The position numbers were made by a program, and so were the translations under genes. Below are positions 12,101 through 24,869 of a stretch of DNA of 64,000 nt, in pieces. A model generated the notes under the pieces. It made no database searches and was not told the origin of the DNA. It worked only from the letters and a program-made list of their open reading frames with translations. The DNA is taken from the NCBI RefSeq assembly GCF_000003815.2, contig NC_049991.1, positions 8,758,998-8,822,997 of the forward strand. Reading direction: 5' to 3'. The first letter of the stretch is position 1. Each line of letters starts with the position of its first letter. The stretch is from Branchiostoma floridae (Eukaryota > Chordata > Leptocardii > Amphioxiformes > Branchiostomatidae).

Positions 12101-15100
12101 AATTACTTTCAGCTTTCTGTACTGTTTTTAACCTTTACCTCGCTGAGGGAACCCATTAGGCATCATGCTTGTATCACTAATATGGTTAAGGAAGCAGCTG
12201 TAGCTGCAGGAAGGTTAAACTTTTCTATCTGTGACCTACAGGATAACACAGTCAGGCTCTGGAGGTTTGATGCCACATCTGGGAAGGTCCGTTGTGTTGC
12301 CATGGGAACAGGCCACACCCACGCAGTCAGTGCAGTGACATGTGCAAGGTAAAGGAATTATAAATGTTTTGAATAAATGATACTTGGGCAAAATATGAAA
12401 TAATATTTTTCATAAGGAATTACAACACAGATATTGAATAGTGACAATCAGGTATAAGATGTAGATTCTTGCATTATGGCATATGTCTCTGTATATTTGC
12501 AGTATCTGATTATGAATGCACAATAAAGAAATACACCATACATTCATCCTAAAATCAACGGCCCTGCGCATGCATATGATCAATAAAAAATGGAATTTTA
12601 CAGTTGAATTCTATAGATTGTACATATTTTCTCTGGACCAAAGACAGGCATTGAGAACCTCCTTGCATCTTGTCTTTCTGTCTTTTTAGCCAATTTTGAC
12701 AGTGTTTTTGTTTGTTTTTTGTTGCCAGACTGAAGCCAGTGTTTGTGGCCAGTGTAAGTGTGGACACCACACTAAAGCTGTGGGCGGTCCCCTCTCAGGC
12801 AGAGCTTCTGGCAGTGGAAGACACACCCATTCAGCTACAGGCTACCGCTACAGAGAGGGCTCATGAAAAGGTGTGGTAACATCAAGAATATGTAGTTTCT
12901 GTTTAGTATTTGGTTCCATAAAGGTTGCAATACCTTCTTTACTCAGTGGGTGTCACTGTCTACTAAAGGAACTTGCACCATTGCAATTTTGTATGCTGAC
13001 AATCAAAGTTGAAAGTCTTACAAATATCTGTTATTTCATGGAGAGAAATATTCCACATTTGTTGCTAATGTTGTCTTTCTAGCTAAGTTTCTTGTTTGTT
13101 CTACCAGGAATGAGAGTTGAAAGAGTTGAAAGACAAATGTTTTTTAAATTTATTTGTGCTTTTGTGTTATCATGCAACAGGCCTTTCATATACTGTATAC
13201 TACATACATGTACTGACTGAGATTCATTCTGTTATAGGACATCAACTCTATTTCCATGTCACCGAATGACAAGCTGTTAGCTACAGGGTCGCAGGATCGC
13301 ACAATCAAGGTTAGGTTTTTCTTCTGTCTTTAACATAAACGGAATACATAATAAAGATAAAGTTTGTCATAGCTATTGATATGTGGTGTGCCTAGTGTAT
13401 GGTGTGATGATCCATGTAAGAAATAACATCCAGGATGTAGGTGCAGTGCATAGTACAGATGCTAGGTGGCACTGCACATCAAGGAATGATGTGTTTGTGT
13501 TTTCTAGCTATGGAGAGCACCTGACCTACATGTACTTGGGACTCTGCGAGGGCACAAGAGAGGCATCTGGTGTGTGGACTTCTCTCCTATGGACCAGGTA
13601 AGGCAATGTCACAGTCATTAGTCAGTAACAAACTACAAGGTACATCATGAAATGTTCACAATGGTTTTATTTTGGTAGTAGCTTCTCCACTGTTAAATCA
13701 TGGCACTCCGTTTACTTCTGTAGTACAGAATTGTTTCAATCACGAACTAGAAACACTGCAAAAACCTATTTTCTTTTCCTTCAGCAAACATTAAGACCTT
13801 GCAAAAGATAAAGAATTTACAGTATTTAGATTTTGATGTGTAAAAATTGATACATTGTAGATCTTAGTTGATATGTATAGCTGTCTTGGTTTGAAATTGG
13901 GCTTTGGAAGAGATCTGAAATTCATTGAATTATGTCAGACTTGATGTGATGATTTTTCCTGTATCATCATTGAAGTTTTGAGAAAGAATAATGCAACAAA
14001 AAATACAGGTTGCAAAGCAGTATGGGTAAGGGGTGAAGTCTGCCATCCCTGATTACCCGGTACCTTGTTATTTCCCAGGTGGTGGCCAGCAGCTCTGCCG
14101 ATGGAACCATGAAGATCTGGTCACTCACAGACTTCACCTGCTTAAAGGTCAGTCTGGAAAGATCTTAAGTCTACTTCTAAGAGAAAGATCTAATCATACT
14201 TGATAAAAATTAGTCACAAGATAATCCCTGAAATAGGTTTTCCAGCCTACATGTACATATTGGTTTTACTCTTTATCTGAGCATAACATCAACTCTTATA
14301 ATTCTACAGGATGCCATAATACTGGTATTGCCACACGAGAAAAAATACATGAATTTAAAGTGATTTAAATATATGTATCAATGCAGCATCAGTAATCCTG
14401 AGTTATACACACTTCAGATATTCAGATGTTAAAGGCAATCTAGAAAAGCCCCAGAGTCTGTAACAAGGTTTCTTGATATGGTGGTATTATGGTACCTGGT
14501 GGAATTATTAGAGTTCATGTAATATGGTGACGTACATGTAACACCCAGTTGGTTCCTATAGTCACCAAATAAGCCACCAAGTAAGCAGAAAAGGTGGTTA
14601 TCAAAAGCTATTATCATCATACATGGCATAGCTTTCCTAGTGTACTGGTTGTTGTTTGTGCTTGCGTGTTTAAGATTATGATAGTTGACCATACTACATT
14701 GTTTTGTAGACTTTTGAAGGTCACGACTGTTCCGTCATGAAGGTGATCTTCCTCAGCAGAGGAGCACAGCTGCTGTCAAGGTCGGTACACATTCGATGAT
14801 TCTGTATGACAACTACTTCTCAATCAGCTTATCGACTAGTAAATATCATGTGATAGTATTTCATGTCATTTACCACAAGACAAGGAAAATACTAACTTAC
14901 TAAGTCTGGTATTTGATAGCAAGAGCTGTTATAAAGTAGCATTGTAGGTTTATAAGCAGTAGATGTCTTAGACTGTCTTCTTTCTCTGACTTAGCATAAC
15001 TGTCCACACCTGAAAAGTATACAGTTTGTGAACCTGCAAATCTAGTCATTGAACAGTATTTTCAGTTGTTGTGTGAAAGATTATACCTACTGATTTATGG

Positions 15101-18100
15101 ACTGTAAGTTGTTGCATGATCATCATCATTTTGGGCATTTGTGGATGCAAATTCTTTCCTTTAGATTTATTGTGCCTAAGTTTGTTTGGACAAAGGTTTT
15201 CTATCTTAATAGTGTATCATAATTTGTATGTTTTGCCGTTTGATTCAAATCCTGAGGGACTGAGTATGGGAGCCCTGGTAGATAACAGGATGGCCCCCAT
15301 GCTATTTTAAACGGACATTAGACCTGTTGGTTTAATGGTTTAAGAGGTCAAAGCACCCCAAAACTGGATATGACTTTGATTTTTCCAAAATTACATTCTT
15401 TTTGGCGCATCTTATTGTCTGCTGGATGTTCAACCTTCATCGACATAAGAGGTCAAAGGGTAACAGCTTCTCTCTTCATGTTCCAGTGGGTCAGATGGAC
15501 TGATAAAACTTTGGACCATCAAGAACAATGAGTGTGACCAGACGTTTGACCAACACGAGGACAAGATCTGGGCGCTGGTGTCCAACAGTGCAGAAACACA
15601 TGTGGTCTCTGGGGCCGCGGACTCCAACATCATCATGTGGAAGGTAAAGTGTTTCTTTTGTTAGATTTTCTCATATTTATATGGCCACTGGAAAGACCCC
15701 AAGAGGATGTCCAAGAGGGAGATGGGAAGATCAGATCTTCAACACACTGAAAGAGCTGGGGGTCTCCAAAACCAGCTGGAGGGACTAGGACAGATCAACC
15801 TGGCGCAAACTGTCAAAGCCTGCAGCCGCTATGCATCAGACTATGATGCCTGCAAATGATTGATTGATTGATTGAATATGGCTGCTATGTGGCCAAGGCT
15901 AGACTGATTTCCATCCTATCCAAGCTCTGTTTGCTTTGTTGACTGTTTCCCTGTAGAAAGTCTGGCACCAATTTGAATATTTGCTTGAAGTATAGGCAAG
16001 AGCTCTGATTGGCTCCAATATAACAGCACTGTAGCAAAGGGCAAATACTAGACTAAGTGGACAACCTTATGCCAACCGTACACATTCATGCCACATTTTT
16101 AGAAAAGATGCTGTAGCCACATAGTTCCTATTTAGAACTACTTTATTCAAGCCCACCGCCAGCACTATAACAGAGATTAAACGGGCATTCGGAATTTTGA
16201 TGACCGTTTCACTGCTTGCAAGAAATATGTGATACCTGAAATAATGCAGGACATACGAAGCAATGGTTTAAAAGGGGACGGAGGCCAGATTATTCAGTCT
16301 GGAATCAAACTGGAGTTACAGTTGGATGGGTTCCAGTACATAGCCAACACTGCTCAACTAGCTATGGGTATTATCAATGGATAGCATATGCAGTAGTATT
16401 TTAAGTGGTTTGCCCTAAGCATTCTGACCACACAGGCNNNNNNNNNNNNNNNNNNNNNNNNNNNNNNNNNNNNNNNNNNNNNNNNNNNNNNNNNNNNNNN
16501 NNNNNNNNNNNNNNNNNNNNNNNNNNNNNNNNNNNNNTGTACCTGTACTCTGTGAAAAAAGTACTGAGGGTGCGGTGTTACTCAAGGTTTGTTTTCTTCA
16601 AAGACAACATCTTGGACTTGCCATCCCATCCAAAGAACTCTATTTGCACAAGATGTTCCTATTTTGTTGTTGTTGTTCTAGGATGTTACAGAGGAGGAGG
16701 AGCAAGAGGAAAAGACAAAAACTGAGGATCTCATCCTGAAGTATGTCAGATCAACATCACTAGATCTTAGACTTAGAGCTATAATTATATGTCAAATGTG
16801 TGTGTGGAAGGGGGGGGGGTACCAGACTTTACGGATGGATGCCTGTATACTCTTTTGAAGCAGTGTGCTGGTTTCTTTACATCTGGCTTTATATCCCACC
16901 AGAGCACCTAACTGAAGACAAGTGCTGATTTTTACCTGAATCAAGTGAGGTAATACTAATAGGTGTTAAGTGCCTTCTCCAATTGCACAAGTTCCAGGAC
17001 TGTCTCCAGGACCCATGAATAATTTTATCCCTTTCGTCCCCAAAATTACAGGAAACTATTGAAAAATGTACCTTCATAAACTCAAAATGACATATTTAAC
17101 TAGGAAAATCAACATAGGCTATTGAGTGCCATTAAGTGGGACGGACAAAAATTTAAAGCCGGAGACAGCATGGGGCACAACTATGGGGTCTGTCAGAGAT
17201 TCAGATCCAGACTGTAAGTTCCCAACCCTGACCACCATGTTTGTTTTCCAGGGAGCAGGAACTGTCCAACCTGATCCATGAGGGGAGGTTCCTGAAGGCC
17301 ATAGGTCTGGCTATCACACTGGAGCAGCCATACAGGGTACTCACTATTGTTACAGGTGGGCAACTAGATATACTAATATATACTGTGTATTAGCCAATAT
17401 GTTTTATATCGCTGATGTTATAGTAGTCGTCATGGACCCTTAAAAAAAGCACTGCAAAATATTACATAGATATATGTTGTAGAGTTTAAAAAATACATTG
17501 CACAAATGCTGTCTTCTTTGCAGACATCTTGAAAAAGCCTGAAGGCAAGTCCCAACTGGAGAAGACGCTGAAAAAACTTCGAGAGGATCAAATTGGTAAG
17601 TCACTTTTTGAGTAAAATGATTCATTGATTGGGTCAAGGAAGGTACAGACTATAGTGCTTTAGTATCCTACCAAAGGTTTTTCAGTAGCAAGATGTGTTT
17701 TTAGGCCACGCCAATCTGTATAGGTCTGATGTGCAGTATGTACCTTTAAAAATCTTAAATCCAAGACGATAAATTCATGTGGCCTTATACGTGTTCCTTT
17801 ACAGATGCTGTGTTAAAGTTCGTGGTCCAGTGGAACACCAACTCAAGGAACTGCCACCAGGCCCAGGCTGTTCTATCTATCATCCTGAAGAACTTCCCCC
17901 CAGACCAACTGGCCCAGTTCCCCAGTATCAAGACTGCCATTGAGGGGCTAGTGCCTTATACAGGTACGTAGGGAATGAGGGTTTGGACCTTGTGACATCA
18001 ATTACATTATGATGATGTCAGCTATACAGAGTCCTTGATTGGCTCTTACAATAACTTCATTACAGGCTAGTTATAATACCATTGGTGGACAGTCTGCAGA

Positions 18101-20249
18101 AAATATATGCAAGGCTACTATTAGTACTAAGTTAAACTCAGTTACTTTACTGACAGATGTATCTGTATAACTGATATAACTGCCCTTTGGTGTAACACAC
18201 CAGCTTCACAGGCAGTGTGGCAGCAGCTTTTGCATATATATTACACATGGCGACCTTTCACACCTAACCTTTGCACATCTAGCCTTAGTCGTTGTTTAAA
18301 GTGATGTGGTACCTATTGTACATGGCACAAGTTCCGCACAATAGGGTTTTGAGTAAGGTACATTTAATTAGAACAGAAAATAATCATTTTTTCGCCCTCA
18401 GCACTTCTTCACCATACAGGACACCATAGTTCTGTATGACATGTTGGGGGCACATAGAAAACACCTTGTGGATATCCAATGTGCCCTCCTGCATCAATAG
18501 AAGGGCACAATTTCACCCCACATACATGTACAGTCTCTCTACATGTGAGAGCTTTATGTTTCTGACTTATAATAATTAGAGAGAAGATATAATATTTCAT
18601 AATTGGGAGTTATAGAGAGAACTCCTAGAACATTTCTTGTCTACTCAAAGACGATGTTCAGAATACTAGTAGTTGTGACATTTGCCTTTTAGATATCATA
18701 TTGTGTCTTTTTCATAACCCGTAACCTACATGTAGCTATAGAGTAGTGTTCTGGCCTTGTTGCATATGGCATGTATATGTGGAGACCTTGACATTCATGA
18801 GTAATTCAGCTCAGACTGTAAATTGTTTTTTTTGTTCATCCAGACTTATATTTGCAGTAGGCAGTAGTATTTTGATTGAAGTTTGCAGTGGAAACGATTT
18901 TGTTGTTAGATAGCCCACATATTCTAGGTGTCATGATTTTTTCAGTGAAGAGATCACTGATAAAAATGTGGGAGTAAAATCAGGATTTAAAGAAAACAGA
19001 CAACAACAAAACTGTTTATTAACTTTCAAATTCAAGACTTACAGTGTAGTTTATGCCTTTTCATACCAAGCAGACTGAACACCATAGCATAAATGGTGAC
19101 TTAACGATAGCCTTTATACCATCCGGAAAGTAGTTCGCTCAGGTGTTGATTATAAGCTATATACAGTCGCTTGTTGCATTTATTATACACTATATACTAG
19201 TCGCTTCTCTGCTGCTACGCCTGGGAACCTTGACCACGTTAATGTCTGGAAGAGGGTAATGATTGGTCTCTACACATAAGTTAATTAAGGAATGGGTTGA
19301 AGCGATCATTGGAACACCCGAAAAGCTGTCTGTTGCCAGGTAGCTAGGCTAACTTTATGACAGATGTTGATGGAATGTTGTAGTGCTGTTATATGAAGCA
19401 ATATCCTCCATATCTGGGCTTGTTTCAGAGCGCCACTTCCAGCGGCTGAACAGACTCCTGCAGCAGGCCATGTTTGTGGAGTACACGTGGCAGCAGATGA
19501 GGACAGCCACAGAGCAGGGGTTAGTACAACCACTATCACTCACAGTTACGTACGGAATTGTGGATGTTATTTAATGCCACTGCAACACACAGTGATTTTT
19601 ATGTTATATTGCTTATATGGCATGTATGTTGCAAAACATTAACAGAATTGTTCAAAGTATGACATATTTTGATAACTCCAACTATGACTCTTATCTTGAT
19701 TATATTCTTTTCCACAGATCTACAGAACCAGAGGAATCTGTAAGCCGGCATGACACTGAAGATGCAAGCATGGAAGACTCCAGCAATGGAGATGTGTCTT
19801 TAACCTCAGACTCTACTGGACAGGAGCTCAACAAGTCATCCGAACAAATCCAACAGACAAGACCATCCCCAGAACTGAGACCAAAAAAACAAGTAGAAGA
19901 AGTCACAATCTCCGATTCCTCGTCCGAGAAAAGCTTCTCTGATTCGTCAGACGCGCCAGTCATGATTGTAGACGTACAATTGAAGCCAGCAACTGAAAAT
20001 GTAACCACACAAAGTGGCAGTCCTAAAGATATCGGACAATCGGTGGGAAAGAAGAACTCCAGCCAAGAGGACAGCTCAGATGAAGATTGGGATGCTGTTC
20101 TGGCAGCCATGAGGAAATCGGACGCCAACAAAACAAAGGGACCTGCGAAGGGGAAAACCCCTGCCAAACAGGGACAGAAAAACAAAATGTGTCCAGTCAA
20201 AACTTCTGAATATTCAAATAACAAGAGGAGAAAGTCCAGTTCTAGATAG
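6176..20249 (+). CDS. TBL3: TBL3 / UTP13, WD40 protein of the SSU processome (25 exons)
   Basis: Orthologue of transducin beta-like 3 (yeast Utp13), a nucleolar UTP-B subunit needed for U3-dependent 18S rRNA processing. Exons: 6176-6201, 6502-6553, 7180-7275, 7685-7729, 8137-8284, 8753-8837, 9054-9146, 9533-9686, 10088-10187, 10821-11032, 11516-11657, 12031-12089, 12242-12348, 12729-12870, 13238-13309, 13508-13597, 14079-14147, 14710-14780, 15487-15643, 16682-16740, 17252-17355, 17524-17595, 17805-17963, 19429-19519, 19718-20249. All introns are GT-AG, and the sum is 2937 nt (978 aa). Recognisable blocks: AKIEPFYTGGRVQ at the N terminus, WD repeats to about residue 640 (for example LLATGSQDRTIKLW, LLSSGSDGLIKLWTIKNNE), and a Utp13 helical domain at about 660-800 (WNTNSRNCHQAQAVL, LVPYTERHFQRL). 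Residues 803-978 form a Ser/acidic then Lys-rich tail absent from the roughly 800-aa vertebrate proteins. Identity is near certain; individual splice sites are predictions. Confidence 0.95.
15676..15876 (+). mobile_element. 5'-truncated LINE tail in TBL3 intron 19
   Basis: The plus strand reads TGKTPRGCPRGRWEDQIF, then LKELGVSKTSW, a stop, and DRSTWRKLSKPA. This is the familiar C-terminal end of a non-LTR retrotransposon reverse-transcriptase ORF (GRPRxRWEDQI...LKxLG...W motif). It ends in a short tgat/attg microsatellite at about 15857-15874, as expected for a 3' tail. An in-frame stop shows it is dead. It lies wholly within intron 19 of TBL3. Confidence 0.75.
16438..16537. other. Assembly gap (100 N)
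   Basis: Exactly 100 N bases in TBL3 intron 19; the length is probably a placeholder. No TBL3 exon seems to be missing, because exons 19 and 20 join in frame and the protein aligns continuously there. Confidence 0.99.
19109..19232. repeat. Degenerate copy of the gggtaccatcc MITE family
   Basis: ataccatccggaaagtagttcgctc near the left end and cgcttctctgctgctacgcctggga at the right match the elements at 29196-29360 and 48353-48516. It is diverged or partial and lies in TBL3 intron 23. Confidence 0.45.
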
Positions 20250-20638
20250 ACATAGAAAATATCTGTCTGGTGACTCAGTACCTGGTCTGTTTGGTTCAAA
20301 ATTGTGTACCTTTTTTTTTCATTGCTTCGTAGAGACCTTGTGTGGGATAAGGACATTACTAATCCAATGTATAAGTCTGTATCATTAGAAACATTGTTAA
20401 TATGCATAACTTTATTTTCTGAGGATTTCGTGTTAAAGTTGGACATATAAGGAAAATGACGAGTATTTTGATAGATGCAGCATAGTTTAATACATAATGA
20501 CTTTTGTTACAGTGCCAAATACCTTATAGCCCATGAAAACTACATTTAATAAATGTAACATTTTTGACTAAAATTTGAAAGATGATACTGATACATAGTA
20601 CATTGATATATACATGAGTTAGAGGTATATCAAAACAC

Positions 20639-20644
20639 AATAAA
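20639..20644 (+). terminator. Candidate polyadenylation signal of TBL3
   Basis: AATAAA in the context acacaataaagctag, 390 bp after the TBL3 stop codon. The same motif is kept in the duplicated 3'UTR copies near 24632, 33290 and 37268. Confidence 0.55.
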
Positions 20645-20893
20645 GCTAGACATTCTATGATCCTTTTTGCACTCCTTTTGAAATAGTAAATTATAAATAT
20701 ATTAATAATAGTATTACAGCTTTTACCGGTATGTACAACTTATGAAGGTCAGTACCAGACCAGATACCAAATATTATCAAATAATCAAAGCAATCCATCC
20801 AAATATTACTAGCTTCGTGCTGTTAAACCACCTAGTCACAAATAGCATATAAGCTACAAATACATGCTACTAAAACCATAACAGTCCTGAACA

Positions 20894-21308
20894 TTAGGGG
20901 TGGGTACCAGTATGTTGTACCAGTACAAAACCTTTTTCTTATTGGACCGGTCCGGAAAAAACAGACCTGAAAAAAATCGGTGGACCAGATGTTGGACCTA
21001 TTGGACAATGAACAGATTATATGATCGGGCATTCAGACATTTGGGGGCTTACCGGTCGAAGAAAATAACAGCGAAGTAGAGTGGAGTCTTTAGTCATTTG
21101 TACAAAGATTTACAGTCAATCGTGCAGGGATAGTTAGCCTTGTAGGATTTCAAAACGCCATTGGGAGTCCAATACGCCACAAACCAGTTTTTGTGGCGAA
21201 ATGGACCATTGTTTTGAGTATTGTCCATTCATAAGTTTTCACATACTGAATCAGGTCCAGACCTGGACCTCTGGACCCGAATTTTCTGTACTGGTACCCG
21301 TCGCTACT
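20894..21308. mobile_element. hAT-like MITE (taggggtgggta family), copy 1
   Basis: It starts ttaggggtgggtaccagta and ends ctggtacccgtcgct, imperfect inverted termini. The interior carries the family hallmarks accggtccgg, ggacctgaaaaaa and a run of ggacct motifs near the 3' end. The termini resemble those of hAT elements; this class call is inferred. It lies between the TBL3 3'UTR and LRR gene 1. The corresponding copy is at 33554-33947. Confidence 0.6.
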
Positions 21309-21321
21309 ATACATCAATAGG

Positions 21322-22419
21322 TTACACCTGATGAAGACTTATGTCATCAGCACCAACCCTATCTCCTTCATAAGGGCTGTCTGACCTGAACTTCCTGATT
21401 ATCAATGATATCAAGACAACGATTGATACCGATATCATTACTGCAATGTGGCGGACTCTGACCTGCGGTTCTGTGTTGTCCATTAGGTGGGTTGCAGTAG
21501 ACCTTGTGGTGTTACAATACCCTGTAAAAACTTTGGTTGCAGTAGATGAAGGGGATCGTCGGGGTTTACTTCGAGGCAAAGTCGTACTTCCATAGTATGC
21601 CTCTTCTAGTTTCCCAAGAACTTCAGCAGTAGCGCCTTTCCTTTGAGTCTGTCTTGGCTGAAGCTCGGACACCTTAGAAGTTGTGGAGACCAGTTTCTCA
21701 TCTCTGCACCCTGTGAGATACTGCGAGACGTTCCACAAGGGTAGACCTTTCAGGTGATTTGGTCTGGCGCAAACCATGCCATCGGTTTCAAAGGCACCGA
21801 ATATACAGGTGTCACACTGCACACAGGCTCTCAGAGGGCTCTTCTCTGTGTTCATGGTTTCATGCCAGCATTTGAGTCTGGTGATTAGCCACAACATTGC
21901 GCAGTCACAGCGAAACGGGTTGTTCGCAAACTTGGCAAAACCCAACTTGGGGAAACCGAGCTGGTGGTAGGAGAAGGAGGAAAGCCTGTTATCTGCCACG
22001 CCCACAAATCTCAGATGTGGGAGGTCCTTGATGACCGCACCCACGTTCACGTGCACAAGTCTGTTGTAATCCAACTTGAGGTACTGCAAAGCCGGCAAGT
22101 TTCGAAGTAAAAGCCACTCAACCGTTTCCATACGGTTCCATCGAATGTTCAGTGAAGTAAGGTTCTTTAGCACCGGGATTTCGCGAAGATTCTTGATGCG
22201 GTTGAAGGAAATGTCCAGCGTGATTGTATCTGACGGTAGCCCCTCAGGTATCGCAGTGTACCTGTTGTGAAGGTCCTTGTGGATACAAAAGATGTTTAGT
22301 TGTGAAGTTGGCGTCCCGTCTGGTGTGGTCGGAATGACACAGCCCAGTGGCAAGGCGCGGTCTTCCGTTGAAACAAGCCCAAAGTATGAGACGATAGTAA
22401 TAAGTGCGAAGCATTTCAT
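21322..22419 (-). CDS. Single-exon LRR type-I membrane protein, copy 1
   Basis: Predicted cell-surface leucine-rich-repeat protein of 365 aa. Visible in order: signal peptide (MKCFALITIVSYFGLVSTED); a short region with Cys residues; about five LRRs at residues 60-165 (TLDISFNRI, SLNIRWNRM, YLKLDYNRL, FVGVADNRL, FAKFANNPF); a C-terminal cap (NPFRCDCAMLWL...) with CDC and further cysteines to about 238; a Ser/Thr/Pro-rich stalk; a transmembrane helix near 325-341 (IAVMISVSIVVLISLII); and a 24-residue tail without a TIR or kinase domain. I chose the ATG at 22419 because it is the start shared with copies 2 and 4. An ATG ten codons upstream (22449) is not an ATG in those copies. Ligand and function are unknown; vertebrate relatives with this layout are adhesion or recognition receptors. 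Confidence 0.85.
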   Translation of the reverse strand: MKCFALITIVSYFGLVSTEDRALPLGCVIPTTPDGTPTSQLNIFCIHKDLHNRYTAIPEGLPSDTITLDISFNRIKNLREIPVLKNLTSLNIRWNRMETVEWLLLRNLPALQYLKLDYNRLVHVNVGAVIKDLPHLRFVGVADNRLSSFSYHQLGFPKLGFAKFANNPFRCDCAMLWLITRLKCWHETMNTEKSPLRACVQCDTCIFGAFETDGMVCARPNHLKGLPLWNVSQYLTGCRDEKLVSTTSKVSELQPRQTQRKGATAEVLGKLEEAYYGSTTLPRSKPRRSPSSTATKVFTGYCNTTRSTATHLMDNTEPQVRVRHIAVMISVSIVVLISLIIRKFRSDSPYEGDRVGADDISLHQV

Positions 22420-22449
22420 TGTCAGAATTGTGGTACCGACACACTCCAT

Positions 22450-23838
22450 GTTACCACACTAGTATTTCTGTATACGTAATAACATGGAGGTTGGTAATAA
22501 CTGACCTGTTGGTTCTTTAGTCCTTGAAGTAAGTTTACCTTTTACACAATGCTTGGCACGGACATGTGGAGTACGATGTACATGTAAGTGGATAGCAGTC
22601 TTGAATCTAACTTGTCTACCTGCTGCACAGAATGTGACAGACACTCAGCTCGGGGCAGGCAGACGTATGGGGTCATTAGCCTTGGAATATTCAACAATGT
22701 TTTTTTTTAGTACTAGTATATTTCAACACATGGTGTGATGCTCCATTCATACATGTATACAGAACACATATGCAATACCAAGGACGTTGTATCAAGGAGG
22801 TTATATACTGAGCGTTGTAAAGGTAAAGAAAATAAGGGCCATCTATCTGCTTGGATGTATCAGAAGAAGACATAAGAAGAACACACCAACAAAAACACCA
22901 TCCTATCCTATAGGGGAAACATTTATTGAAAGACGCTACCTAGGAGACCAGACACTGCACGCCTAATTACATTACGTGTTGCACGAGCCTCCCCGCCTTA
23001 CTCATTCGACTGGACCTTCTCCAAAACCAAACAATAAAATAACTCACTAATATATCGACTTAGAAACTGTAGAACTGGTTGAAAGTACTACAATTTCGTT
23101 GTTGTGGTTACAGTATACTAGTAACAAACAGGTCGTTGAACTATCATTGTCATTATGCATATTCATGAGGTGTCCACACAAAGAAGTCATTAACATATTA
23201 CTCGACAATCCTTGACAGGTGCAAACAGGTGAGAGAAAGATAATGATACAATTTCAAGTTCACAAATAGCGCAATTTAAAACCAATTTGAACTGCAAGAA
23301 AGGTGCGAGGACGACAAAAATCGACCATGTCGTGTGTATACAACAGTAGTAAACAATTTGTCGATCTTTCTGTTGGTGACGTCAGGAGCGGAATTTCGGT
23401 CTTGTAATTTTGCCACGGCGAGAAATCGTTTTCTTTCAAAAGCGATGCAAGCGGTGACCAACTATCGGTACTCTGGTTTCCCTTCAGTACCTACGTACAA
23501 ATCTTTCGCCTTTTACTAAAGATTTCCGTGGAGGGGTGCAATCAATGAGTCTATAACTCAATTTTTCCCTGCCCTGTCCCGACCAGGGCTCCTAATAAAC
23601 CAAAGAAGTTCGCATACACTGATTGTCAGCACTGTGCATTCTAGCGACGTCAGCATGGCGTATTTCATAATCCTACTTTGCACCGCTACAGTGTAAAGAA
23701 AGAGGTCCCAAGTGATTTATTGGCAAAATCGTTAGGGAATACCGTGAATATACTTAACTTTAACTATTCAAAAGTATTGAAAAGCATTCTTGAAAACAAA
23801 AGTGCAAAAGTATTCTCGAAAACAAAACTGCAAAAGTA
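22450..23838. other. Spacer of tandem duplication unit A, upstream of LRR gene 1
   Basis: No gene is recognised. This is the presumed promoter and 5'UTR side of LRR gene 1. The sequence recurs nearly unchanged at 26000-27235, 35060-36310 and 38615-39899, and partly at 40307-40870. A cctcatgaatatgc-like motif and a gtgacgtca motif (about 23377) recur in the copies and could be regulatory; this is only an inference. Confidence 0.6.
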
Positions 23839-23960
23839 TATTATTGTCAACAAAACTACAAAGGGAAAAAAAAACCGCCAAACGGACAGAAAAACAAAAT
23901 GTGTGCGGTCAAAACCCCAGAATATTCAAATAACAAGGGGAGAAGGTCCAGTTCTAGAAA
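23839..23960 (+). pseudogene. TBL3 last-exon remnant, unit B
   Basis: This is homologous to the end of TBL3 exon 25. It keeps the gacagaaaaacaaaatgtg and atattcaaataacaagg blocks and the tctgtctggtgactca start of the 3'UTR. The original stop codon is altered (tctagaaatgcg), and the upstream part of the exon is gone. Homology to the TBL3 3'UTR continues to about 24760. It is a by-product of segmental duplication, not a gene. Confidence 0.8.
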
Positions 23961-24289
23961 TGCGTAAAAATATCTGTCTGGTGACTCATGATCAGGTCTG
24001 TTTGGTTTAAATTTTTTATATATTTACTATCTTTTTTTTTCGCTGATTTGTAGAGACCTTGTGTGGGATAAGGACATTACTAATCCAATGTATAGGTCTA
24101 TATCACAACAGTTATTAAAAACATTGTTAATATGCTGATCCATTGATAACTTTGTCTGAGAATGTCTTCTTAAGTTGGACATATGCGGTAAGGAAAATTA
24201 CGAGAATTATGATACCCGGTAGATGCAGCATAATTTAATGTATAATGACTCTTGTTACAGTGCCAAATACGTTATAGCCCATGAAAACT

Positions 24290-24504
24290 AGCAGCATCTA
24301 TTGTTATGATTAGTATTATTGTTTACATTCAGTTTCATTACCATTGTTATTTAATCATTTCATTTATTGCTGTCTATTTATGTTTGCCTATGTTTGTGAT
24401 GAATATGTTTAATTTCTTTTTATGTAACACGCAGGGCTCCACTGAAAAGCAGTGCAAGAGCACTGAGCTTGGACCACTCTGGATAAAGATTACAGAAATA
24501 AAAT
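24290..24504 (+). mobile_element. LINE 3'-end insertion in unit B
   Basis: Relative to unit A (gaaaactacattt), about 215 bp are inserted here, with aaaact duplicated at both edges (target-site duplication). The insert ends ggctccactgaaaagcagtg...gataaagattacagaaataaa, a typical LINE 3'UTR ending. The same insertion is present in unit D at 36925-37138 and absent from A and C. Confidence 0.65.
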
Positions 24505-24869
24505 AAAACTACATTTGATAAATGTAACATTTTTGTCACACTTTGGACTAGAATCTAAAATATGATGCTGATACAAACTATTGCTATTAGTACATATTGA
24601 TATATACATGTGTTAGGTAATATCAAGACACAATAAAGCTAGTCATTCTACGGTCCTTTTTACACAGCTTTTTTATGTATTTTTGAAATATAGCTTTTAT
24701 GTACAGGCTATGTAAGTCAACACCAAACCACATATGTAATATCAATCATTGCAATCCATCCAAATATCATTAGCTCTGTGCTAATCAATCTAGTCACAAA
24801 TAGATAGCATCTACAATGTAAGCTTCAAACACATGCTAATAAATCATAACTTTCATATACATCTATAGG

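Noticed and set aside
22447-22449. Upstream ATG of LRR copy 1 as start codon
   Set aside because: It is not an ATG in copies 2 and 4, while the ATG ten codons later is conserved and begins a better signal peptide.
21776-22462. Plus-strand frames opposite the LRR genes (for example PSVSKAPNIQVSHCTQALRG)
   Set aside because: They are antisense shadows of the conserved LRR coding sequence, repeated in every copy.
23276-23461. 61-codon minus-strand frame (start VTACIAFERKRFLAVAKLQD) present in five spacer copies
   Set aside because: Its persistence follows from recent duplication of the spacer. Copies at 39460 and 40302-40629 are frameshifted or altered, and there is no protein similarity or splice evidence.
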